Below are positions 56,147 to 64,000 of a stretch of DNA of 64,000 nt, one piece after another (position 1 is the first letter of the stretch; each line of letters begins with the position of its first letter). The DNA is taken from contig JAHRHY010000001.1 of NCBI GenBank assembly GCA_019671135.1, positions 744,001 through 808,000 of the forward strand, given 5' to 3'. The DNA comes from Linnemannia hyalina. Taxonomy: Eukaryota; Mortierellomycota; Mortierellomycetes; Mortierellales; Mortierellaceae. The notes beneath the pieces are model-generated. The model was given only the letters and a program-made list of their open reading frames with translations, was not told where the DNA came from and did not search any database. The position numbers were made by a program, and so were the translations under genes.

Positions 56147-56498
56147 TACAGAGGCTGGAAGGCAGTGGCCGTCAAAAGATACGAGGTTCCAATCCACGCA
56201 ACATCATTCAGCGCCTTGAACTCGTTCGCGATCTTGGTCGTACGCACCAAGACGATCGTTTGGTCCAGGGTGGCGAGAAAGACTCCCAGGACAAGACCGA
56301 CAAAGATAATGATGAGTTTCTTGAAGGGGAGGGCGTTAACGGGTTCGTCGGAGGTCATGGAAGGCCTGGGTCGAGTTGATTGTGGGTGGAGGATGTTAGG
56401 GTGGTAGTTTTTTCGGGCATGGTGGTTGTGGCGGGGGTGTCGAAGGTGGTGTTTTCGGAGTGGAAGGAGGATGTGATATTTTGTCCCTTGACGCTCAT
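55405..56498 (-). pseudogene. Truncated, frameshifted DHA2-type MFS transporter copy
   Basis: Remnant of a gene like those at 57.9-59.5 and 61.7-63.6 kb. The original start is seen at 56498 (MSVKGQNITSS... NQLDPGLP), whose frame ends in TGA at about 56357; the homologous continuation TSDEPVNALPFKKLIIIF is in another frame, so a one-base frameshift separates them. It continues through [18 protein letters not shown] to QPL, a 147-nt intron (56003-56149) and YGRFSDNFGRK. A 21-nt direct duplication (around 55918-55959) repeats FLFAITV. Reading then follows the paralogues to DFLGVFSPITGLVLLL and loses similarity near 55530, so the last eight or so membrane segments are missing. A short protein could still start at ATG 56358, but it could not be a complete transporter. 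Span end is the last in-frame stop. Confidence 0.8.
56112..56142. repeat. A/T homopolymer (31 nt) in pseudogene intron
   Basis: 31 consecutive A on the + strand, i.e. poly-T directly after the donor on the transcribed strand of the MFS pseudogene. Confidence 0.85.
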
Positions 56499-56612
56499 GA
56501 TGAGAGGATAAGAAAGGTGGAGGGAGCGATTGAAAGTGAAGAATGGTCTGGGGATGTGAAATTAAAAAAATGAGTGACAATAGTAACGAAGGGAAGGAGA
56601 AGAAATGGAAGG

Positions 56613-56750
56613 ATGAGGATGAAGATATATAGGAGGATGAAGATATATAGGAGGATGAAGATATATAGGAGGATGAAGATATATAGGAGGATGAAGATAT
56701 ATAGGAGGATGAAGATATATAGGAGGATGAAGATATATAGGAGGATGACA
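56613..56750. repeat. 18-bp minisatellite (AGGAGGATGAAGATATAT)
   Basis: Six full copies beginning at 56631 plus partial copies at both ends, almost perfect. It lies between the TATA-like box and the former start of the MFS pseudogene, i.e. in its 5' leader, and is absent from the other two copies. Confidence 0.92.
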
Positions 56751-56755
56751 ATGTC

Positions 56756-56763
56756 CTTTTATA
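56756..56763 (-). promoter_or_regulatory. TATA box of MFS pseudogene
   Basis: Minus strand TATAAAAG, about 260 nt upstream of the original ATG and just beyond the minisatellite. Confidence 0.45.
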
Positions 56764-57859
56764 ACAAACGACAGCTCCGTAGGGGTGGCCAAGGGTGCAA
56801 CATGGCAAATATGGCATAAACACCATGTCTACGAAGTAGTTTTCTATCTTTCCCCTATCTTCCTTTTTATTGATTAGCGTTGGTTTTCGCTCCAACTCTT
56901 CATCCACCACCTTGTCCCGAGGGGGGCGGAGAGGAAGACGTAAGCCCTTTACTTTTCTTGTGCTCAGAGATAGGAGAATGAGAAAGAAAAAAATAAAAAA
57001 GCGAGAAACTTGAGGCTTCGCAATGTCGGAGAGCCGCACTTTTATTTATTAATTGTTGACCATGTCGTTCAGTTTACCACTCAACTTGTCCTCTGTTTTC
57101 AATTACTTTTTCTTGTACGAGGGGCAGGAAGCAGACCAAATGTTATAATGTAGCAAATGGCCAATGGCATACCATTTCGATCAAGGAAGCGAGACAAAGG
57201 AACAATCCTTCGACATACAAACGACTGCAACATGAGAAAGACACCTTGGTGAGAACAAAGGCAATATTTGTTCGGACGTTCGAACACGTTAAACCAATGT
57301 GGAGTTTGAGCCAATCATTGGGCGTGAAGGGGTGGAACTTGGCCTATCCTTCAATCTTCCACCTTTTTTTGTGGGCGTTTGCTGTTCGCCAGCTGTGCCT
57401 GAACATTTTTTACTGTATACATCTGAGTTAATTTTTAATACAGTAAAAGGGAAGCTTCGTAAGTTGCTCTGTATGTAACGTTTTCTGTTGTAACCTCGCT
57501 AGGCTTTTGCACGACAATGACGCCGTCCTCATTCGCGAAACTGCAAGTCTTGAGATGTAGAGTGACAACCATAGACACACTGGCGCAGTATCTGTTTCTT
57601 TTCTTTTTCCCGTCTTTGTTTTGCGGGTTGGTTGGCAGCGTTGGTCTCATGCACTCATGGTTTATTACTTGTATATATAAATGCATACTATGGCTGATAC
57701 ACTGAGTTGAACAAATAGGTAGTGTTATGATAATTGTATTTATTACTTTTTATGTAATGGGTATTGTTGAAAGTAGATGCGGTCTAATAATGTACAAGTT
57801 GGATGTGTGCAATGCAAAGAAAGGAAAAGGCTAGAAACAACGGCAAGAGAAAGACGAGT
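56764..57859. other. Intergenic between MFS copies 1 and 2
   Basis: No gene supported. A minus-strand frame at 57690-57435 (LHLKTCSFANEDGVIVVQKP) looks less random than the rest but has no recognisable relative or splice context. Confidence 0.45.
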
Positions 57860-59533
57860 TTACTCCATGGGAGTAGGGCCCATAGCACGGCGGAGCTTGT
57901 TGTGCTGGATGAACAAACTGCTCAAGAAGCCAAGACCCATGAAAGGGACACAGACAATGAAGGCAGAGCGGATGGCCTGCATGTAAGCATCCAAGATCTG
58001 CTGCTCGAGGACAGCGCCAAAGGATGGGGCCAAGTATGAGTCAGCAATGACGTTGACGACATCGGGATAGATGGCAATGATGGGGGCGAGGTGGGTCTTC
58101 ACACCGTTGTTGAAGACAGTTCCGGCAATGGCAACACCCATAACCGATCCTACGGTACGGAAGAAGGTGGCGTTGGCGGTAGCGACGGCGATATCCTTGG
58201 TCACGACCGAGGACTGGATGGCGAGCATCAAGGTCTGCATGCAGAGACCGAGACCGAGACCGATGATCAACATGAAGCCAATGGGGGCGCCACGGCCAGA
58301 GTCGACCTTGAGGAGGGTGAGGAGACCAATACCGGTAGTGGCGAGGATGAATCCGACCCAGATAAAGGGGCGGTACTGACCCCACTTGGAGACCATGACG
58401 CCAGACGAGATGGAGGTGATAAGAAGACCACCGACCAAGGGGAGCATCTCAAGACCGGCAGAGGTAGCAGTCTCCTGGCGAACGATCTGGAAGTAGAGGG
58501 GCATGAAGAACATGACACCAAAGAAGCCCATACCGAGGAAGAAGGACGAGGCAAAGACGGCGACGTTGGTGCGGCTCTTGAAGAGACGGAAGGGGATGAT
58601 AGGCTCGGCAGCTTGCTTCCACTCGATCAAGCAGAAGATGATGAGAACGGCAAATCCAGCGCAGAAGAGTCCAATGACGATGGGTGAGTTCCACGCGTAG
58701 GTCGATCCACCCCAGTTGAGGGGCAAGAGAACAAGAACCAATCCAGCGACCAAGGTGATGGAGCCCAAGATGTCGATGCGCTTGACCTTCTCCTTGAAGG
58801 AGCCGGTGGCATGGGGGAGGTGGAGCAACTTAACGATGGCGATAATGGTCACGGCTCCAATGGGCAAGTTGATGAAGAAAGCCCAGCGCCACGAGGCGTG
58901 GTCGGTAAAGACACCACCGAGAAGAGGACCAATGACGGAAGAGATACCAAAGCAGGCTCCGATGATACCCTGGTACTTGCCACGGTCGCGAAGGGAGACC
59001 AAGTCAGTGATAATGATCATGACCATGGACATGATACCACCAGCACCAACACCAGCGATGCCGCGAGAGACGATCATCATTGTCATGTTTTGGGAGGCAC
59101 CACAAAGAGCCGAACCGATCAAGAAGACAACAATGGCAAAAAGGAAAGTAGCCTTGCGACCAAAGATATCAGAGAAGCGTCCGTAGAGAGGCTGGAAGGC
59201 GGTGGAGGTGAGGAGGTAGGAAGTTCCGACCCATGGAACCTCGTTCAAAGCCTTGAACTCGTTGGCGATCTTGGGTGTGCAGACAGAGACGATGGTTTGG
59301 TCGAGGGAAGAGAGGAAGACTCCGAGCATGAGACCGACGAAGACGACGATGAGCTCCTTGAAGGGGAGGGTGACGACCTCCTTGTCGGCCAGTTGTGGTG
59401 GACCGGGGTCGAGCTGACCGTGTGCTGAGGCTGACTCCTTATTCTTTTCATTTATATCAGTGGGCATGGCGAGAGTGGACTCGGAATGAACCGAGGGGAT
59501 TGTGGTGACCGGCTGAAGTTCATGGGCACCCAT
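57860..59533 (-). CDS. DHA2-type (14-TM) MFS multidrug transporter, intronless copy
   Basis: Single exon, 557 residues. After an acidic/polar cytoplasmic N-terminus of 55 residues come about 14 membrane segments. Family motifs: [11 protein letters not shown] (about 75-85), the motif A sequence [11 protein letters not shown] (117-127), [14 protein letters not shown] (motif C-like), and [15 protein letters not shown], which is the signature following TM5/6 of DHA2 drug:H+ antiporters. It ends [10 protein letters not shown]. Substrate cannot be read; fungal relatives export toxic compounds or, in some cases, siderophores or amino acids. It is intact, unlike its left neighbour, and unlike both neighbours has no intron after FQPL. 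Very high similarity of wording to the copy at 61.7-63.6 kb shows tandem duplication. Confidence 0.9.
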   Translation of the reverse strand: MGAHELQPVTTIPSVHSESTLAMPTDINEKNKESASAHGQLDPGPPQLADKEVVTLPFKELIVVFVGLMLGVFLSSLDQTIVSVCTPKIANEFKALNEVPWVGTSYLLTSTAFQPLYGRFSDIFGRKATFLFAIVVFLIGSALCGASQNMTMMIVSRGIAGVGAGGIMSMVMIIITDLVSLRDRGKYQGIIGACFGISSVIGPLLGGVFTDHASWRWAFFINLPIGAVTIIAIVKLLHLPHATGSFKEKVKRIDILGSITLVAGLVLVLLPLNWGGSTYAWNSPIVIGLFCAGFAVLIIFCLIEWKQAAEPIIPFRLFKSRTNVAVFASSFFLGMGFFGVMFFMPLYFQIVRQETATSAGLEMLPLVGGLLITSISSGVMVSKWGQYRPFIWVGFILATTGIGLLTLLKVDSGRGAPIGFMLIIGLGLGLCMQTLMLAIQSSVVTKDIAVATANATFFRTVGSVMGVAIAGTVFNNGVKTHLAPIIAIYPDVVNVIADSYLAPSFGAVLEQQILDAYMQAIRSAFIVCVPFMGLGFLSSLFIQHNKLRRAMGPTPME

Positions 59534-61664
59534 TGTGATAGTTGTTGCTGTTGCTGTTGTTGTTTAGTTGTAGATGTGATTGTTTGATGCAGGGGTAAAG
59601 GCGAGTTGAAAAAGACAGAGAGAGAGAGAAGAAGAGAAGAAGTGGTATGAGGAAGATGAGGATTGAAGATGAGAATGAAGAAAAAAGAAAAATCTGATCT
59701 GAGGGTTGGCTTTATATGACTTGGTGAACCCCCATAAAACCACCAAATGGGGGCACTATTTCTCCGGTAAGAAATAGGAGACCACCTTCACTGTGTCCGC
59801 TGTGCTCAAAACAATAAAAAACTTTTCATCCTTTTTCTTCTCTGCTGTTGACTAAGCTGGAGTTCTGGACCAAAATCAAACATTTTAATTTTAGAGGTTA
59901 GCGAGAATAGTGCTCCAAATAAGGCGACAATTGTGCAGCGCAAGAATTGTATCGCCGCAGTGCACTTAGACGTACACCATTGCCTATCTCCAATAGACTT
60001 TTCTCTTCCTCTCCCACAAATTATTCGAAAAGGCTCATTTCCACCGCTGGGTTTAGAACAACCCACGCACAATGAGAAAAAAAATCTCAAACCGGTTCCT
60101 CCTGTCTGGCTCGTTCGTTGACAGCCAGGCGGGCACGAATAAAGGATATCTGATTCTCATTCCCTTCTGTCAAGGTCAGCGACATAGCTTTTTGTCAACT
60201 CGCATCCATTGGTCTAGACCGCAAACTAAACTAGTATATGTACACGTTAAGCTTTCGCGAAAGTCATTCTTCCACCTTTCCCTCCCTTTGAAGGACATGT
60301 TATTTTTCCTATCTGTGCTGTCTACCCTTGATGGCGTTGAAAGTCAACAAAACAATATCCATTCCCTTTGTATGTCTTGAAGCCTGTGTTTATTCGCATT
60401 CATACACTCCCACTTGCGAGAGTTCATTCACACTGTGGTAGGGGTGAATATGAGTCCAAAAAAAAGTCTACGCCCCTCGTATCCCTCGTACTGATAACAT
60501 CCACCACCCATCAACAAAATTTGACTTAAAGGATCCACGCTCCGTTGGTTCCGTAAAGATTTGCTGCGTACTGCGTGACAAACATTGATGCAGCCAAGCA
60601 AACCCTGCAACAATAGAAATAAAAGATAAAACAGAATAAGCTACTCAAGAGGAAGAGTGAATGACGCACCCCCCCACCTTGCTTGTGCGCAAGCAAAAGC
60701 ATCAATAATCATACAATCAGGGAAGAAAGGGCCGAATATCCATTTCCGCCCCCTTTCTCTTTTTTTGCTCTCCTCCGCTCATTTCCCTCAAAGGAAATAA
60801 AATTTCAGGTTCGGAAAATTCTCTTATGCGGTCCAGGCTTCCAAAACCTTTTGCCGTGCCCAATCATTGTTCAGTGTTGCCGGGAATCCGGCAAGATATT
60901 CCATTAGGCGGTGTTAATTTTTTTTTCTTTGCGTTCGTTCCAAACTCATTTGTGATCTGATCCCAGTCAAACGCTCTAAAAAAGGAGAGTGTGGTTTGTT
61001 GCTCGAGTGAAAAGGAGACAGCAACATTGCACACGCACTCTCTTCAGCAAAAAGGATGAACAGAATTTCCTTCTAATTGCCAAGAAACGCATCGTATCTA
61101 TCCCTTTCGATCAGAATGGACCAACAGGACGTCGTACGCAAACAGCAAACTTTCATTGTTTGCCATGAATGGTAATTTTCGATTGCGCTTGCGTTTCTTA
61201 ACATGCACACAAACAGGGGATGTACGGGAAGAAGCAAGAGAACGTCATGCCCATTATTAGTAATGAGTTCAAGTTGCCGGGCCCTACCACCCGTTCCTTC
61301 CATGGATGCAAGGTTAATCCTGACGACTTTTGTAATTTCTAACTCATGTTATGGCAAAACTGCGTCGTGGGTAAAAGTAAGGTAGGGAGGGGAGGATCGA
61401 ACTTTCTAGACGAGCGCAGGTTCTACCGTCTCTTCCGTGTAACTTGGTGCCTGTTTTTTTTTCTTTCCTTTCCTATGGACAAGATCCTCCTTGTCTATGT
61501 TCTTCGCGATTTGATCAACGTAGGAAAAAAAGTATTTTGTGCCTGTTTGTCACCTTTGAGAAGCCAGAAGCAACAAACACATGCTCACCATTCATAATAA
61601 ATGTATTTATTTTGAGATGATATGATAGGCTCAGACACATATCATGCATAGGGGCGACGTGCAT
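59534..61664. other. Intergenic, 2.1 kb between MFS copies 2 and 3
   Basis: Includes the promoter of the middle MFS gene. The rest shows no convincing gene; a minus-strand frame at 60613-60428 (GLLGCINVCHAVRSKSLRNQ) is isolated. No transposon ends or terminal repeats seen. Confidence 0.45.
59711..59717 (-). promoter_or_regulatory. TATA box of middle MFS gene
   Basis: Minus strand reads ATATAAAGCC about 180 nt upstream of the ATG. Confidence 0.5.
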
Positions 61665-63552
61665 TTATGTCGATGAAGGAGGACCACCACTGGTAGCAGC
61701 ACCTCCTGAACTTCCAGGACCACCGGGACCGCGAGGGGGACCACCGGGACGACGCAACTTGTGGTGCTCAATAAATAAGCTGCACAAGAACCCAGCACCC
61801 ATCAGGGGGATCGAGACCCTAAAAGCCGACCGAAGAGCCTCCATATACGCCTCCAAGATCTGCCGCTCAACGACAGGACCAAACGAGGGGGCCAAATAAG
61901 AGTTCTGAATTACTGCTACGACCTCGGGGTGGATTGCAATAATAGGTTCCAGATGCTTATGAACCCCATTGTTGAAGACCGTTCCGACAATCGCCACACC
62001 CATCACTGAGCCGACAGTGCGGAAGAATGTTGTGTTGGCAGTGGCGACGGCGATGTCCTTCATGTGGACTGCAGATTGGATGGCGACCAAGACGGTCTGC
62101 AGGCAAAGACCGAGACCGAGACCGATGACCAGCATGAATCCGATCTGGGAACCCCGGTTGGAGTCGACCTGGAGGAGGGTGATGAGACCAATGCCAGTGG
62201 TAGCGATGATGAGCCCAGCCCAGATGAAGGGACGGTAATGGCCCCATCTGGAGATCATGTTTCCGGACGATATGGAAGAAATCACCAAGCCGGCGACGAG
62301 GGGAAGCATCTCGAGCCCGGCGGTTGTGGCGGACTCTTGGCGGACGATCTGGAAGTAGAGAGGCATGAAGAACATGATACCAAAGAAACCAGTGCCCAAG
62401 AAGAAAGACGCACCAAAGACAGCGACATTAGTGCGGCTCTTGAAGAGGCGGAAGGGGATGATGGGTTCTGGGGCTTGCTTCCATTCGATCATGCAGAACA
62501 CGAAAAGAATAGCAAAACCACCACAAAAGAGGCCAATGATGAGACTCGAGTTCCAGGGGTGCGTCGACCCGCCCCAGTTCAAGGCCAAGAGGACGAGGGT
62601 CAGACCAATGATCAGAGTGATCGCGCCTAGGGCATCGATACGCTTAACCTTCTCCTTGAACGAACCCTTGACATGAGGCAAGTGTAGTAGCTTGACAATG
62701 ACGGCAAGGGTAATCACCCCAATGGGTATATTGATGAAGAACGCCCAACGCCAGGAGGCATGATCAGTAAAGACACCGCCGAGGAGGGGACCGATGACGG
62801 ACGAAACCGCAAAGACACCACCAAACAAGCCTTGGTACTTGCCGCGGTCGCGCAGCGAGACCAAGCCCGTGACGATGATCATGGCGGTTGACATGATGCC
62901 GCCAGCACCGATACCAGCGATGCCGCGAGAGACGATCAGCATGGTCATGTTCTGGGAGGCACCGCAGAGGGCAGAGCCGATCAGAAAGACGACGATCGCG
63001 AAGAGGTAGGTGGTCTTGCGACCAAAGATGTCTGAGAACCGGCCGTAGCTATTACGTTTGTTGAATACGTGGATATGAGGTGTTAGTGGTTGGTTAGTTG
63101 TTTTCGTTGGTGAGGTTTTGCCAGAAGCGTTGCTCGGATAAATAGCAGCTACGCTCAACAGAAAAAACAAGCAAAAAATTGACCCTTGAAAATTACAGAG
63201 GCTGAACGGTGGTGGATGTCAACAGGTAAGTGGTACCGACCCAAGGGATCTCGCCCAGAGAATCAAAATCGTTCGCAATCTTGGTGGTGCAGACCGCGAC
63301 GATGGTTTGATCAAGCGACGACATGAGGAGGCCCAGCATGAGACCAATCAGGACGAGAATGAGTTCCTTGAAGGGCGGTGTCACCACTCCATTATCGCCA
63401 CCCATTTGGTTTGGTGCATCGATCTCGATTTTGGAGCCTGGAGAGAGTGGTTGTGGTGGTGGTGTTGGACTGTCGAGGGTCGCCTTTTCGGGTATATCGG
63501 GGATGGTGATGACCGAGTCTGACGGGGTTGTGGACGACGCGGGTTTATCCAT
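61665..63552 (-). CDS. DHA2-type (14-TM) MFS multidrug transporter, intron-containing copy
   Basis: Two minus-strand exons, 63552-63197 and 63048-61665, joined in phase 2; 579 residues. The N-terminus MDKPASSTTPSDSV is Pro/Ser-rich; membrane part starts ELILVLIGLMLGLLMSSLDQ. The intron of 148 nt lies in the Leu codon of [17 protein letters not shown], the same place and phase as in the pseudogene copy. All signature motifs of the intronless neighbour are present ([29 protein letters not shown]). The C-terminus is extended by a Gly/Pro-rich tail (GGPPRGPGGPGSSGG) not found in the neighbour. Intact and presumably functional; substrate unknown. Confidence 0.9.
63049..63196 (-). other. Position-conserved intron in MFS copy 3
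   Basis: 148-nt intron after QPL, same codon and phase as the 147-nt intron of the pseudogene (56003-56149); absent in the middle copy. Confidence 0.8.
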
Positions 63553-64000
63553 GGTTGTGTTGGGCGCGAAACAAGGTATGCGGTTAATGATGCGCGCTTG
63601 AAAAATGAATGGAAAGAAAGAAGGGAGATAAAGGATATGCGTTGTGTGTGTGTGGAGAAGGGGAAAAAACGAATGCAAGGGGACAGGGGATCGAGAAAAA
63701 TAGGTCTTCTGTTCAGAACGGAAAGGTAAAAACTAATAAAAAAAGGATGGCGACGATACCCCTTTTTATACTCTTTCTCACACCCTTCACAACCTGCCTT
63801 TCATGGGTTTTCCATACCTTGGCAATGGCTTCTCTGTCCGTGCCATGTTATCCTCCCAAAAAATAATGCGCTTTAGAACTGATATTCAACAGAAAGAGGA
63901 AACAGCGTGAAGTAAACTCCTTGACGCCTCGCCAAGACAATAAACCAACGCGCAGCATGGTTCACTTCTAGTGCCTGTTCACTTTGGTTTGCACCCATTC
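63553..64000. other. Promoter region of right-hand MFS gene / window end
   Basis: Contains the TATA box; no gene is visible up to the end of the window. Confidence 0.5.
63763..63770 (-). promoter_or_regulatory. TATA box of right-hand MFS gene
   Basis: Minus strand TATAAAAAGG about 215 nt upstream of the ATG. Confidence 0.5.

Noticed and set aside
58091..59428. Two long plus-strand acidic frames opposite the middle MFS gene
   Set aside because: Antisense shadows of strongly biased codons; the same frames appear opposite the right-hand MFS copy.
60428..60613. Isolated minus-strand 61-codon frame
   Set aside because: No recognisable domain, splice context or repeat; insufficient evidence for a gene.
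1..64000. CRISPR arrays, insertion sequences, rRNA, phage genes
   Set aside because: None seen; the only tandem repeats are micro- and minisatellites, and the gene structure is eukaryotic.

Overview
The window is a stretch of nuclear chromosome from a filamentous fungus. Genes lie on both strands, most are cut by several spliceosomal introns of about 75-150 nt (GT...AG, often with a CTAAC/CTGAC-type branch point), intergenic stretches are full of T- and CT-rich leaders, and there is no operon, phage or bacterial feature. Intron density, gene content (Gup1, Urc1-like, Ppn1, Pmp3, Gid2, NF-YC) and the Gln/Ser-rich insertions in regulatory proteins suggest an early-diverging filamentous fungus, most likely Mucoromycota/Mortierellomycotina. 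That placement is inference; no rRNA or other marker is present. All exon structures below were built by hand from reading frame, splice-site consensus and phase agreement; every reported multi-exon CDS closes in frame.

Layout. 1-9.1 kb: a Git3/cAMP-receptor-like GPCR, then an unusual two-domain gene joining a CDP-glycerol glycerophosphotransferase-like half to an endonuclease/exonuclease/phosphatase half. 10-16.4 kb: Pmp3 proteolipid, a PAXBP1/GCFC splicing-factor homologue, and profilin. 17-26 kb: a run of minus-strand genes: an Ett1/Nro1-like TPR protein, eIF2 beta, an unrecognised poly-Q protein with NTAW repeats, the NF-YC/Hap5 subunit, and the mitochondrial nuclease-fold protein Rrg7. 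26.9-29.3 kb: Gup1 (MBOAT). 31-35.5 kb: a PH-FYVE protein. 35.8-37.5 kb: the Arl8 GTPase. 39.8-42.8 kb: a Urc1-type GTP cyclohydrolase II homologue. 45-47.4 kb: a BTB protein with a large acidic insert. 48.4-50.2 kb: endopolyphosphatase Ppn1. 51.1-55.1 kb: Gid2/Rmd5 and a Nop13-like RRM protein. 55.4-63.6 kb: a tandem array of three DHA2-type MFS transporter copies, all on the minus strand; the first is a truncated, frameshifted pseudogene, the second has lost an intron that the other two share.

Most genes are housekeeping functions (translation initiation, splicing, actin, endolysosomal traffic, polyphosphate turnover, ubiquitin ligase) with no obvious common pathway; neighbours look independently regulated. 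The most unusual items are the glycerophosphotransferase-EEP fusion at 5.5-9.1 kb, the decaying/intron-polymorphic MFS array at the right end, the NTAW-repeat protein, and two genes (profilin, eIF2 beta) in which an intron falls exactly in front of the stop codon so that the last coding exon is only TAA.
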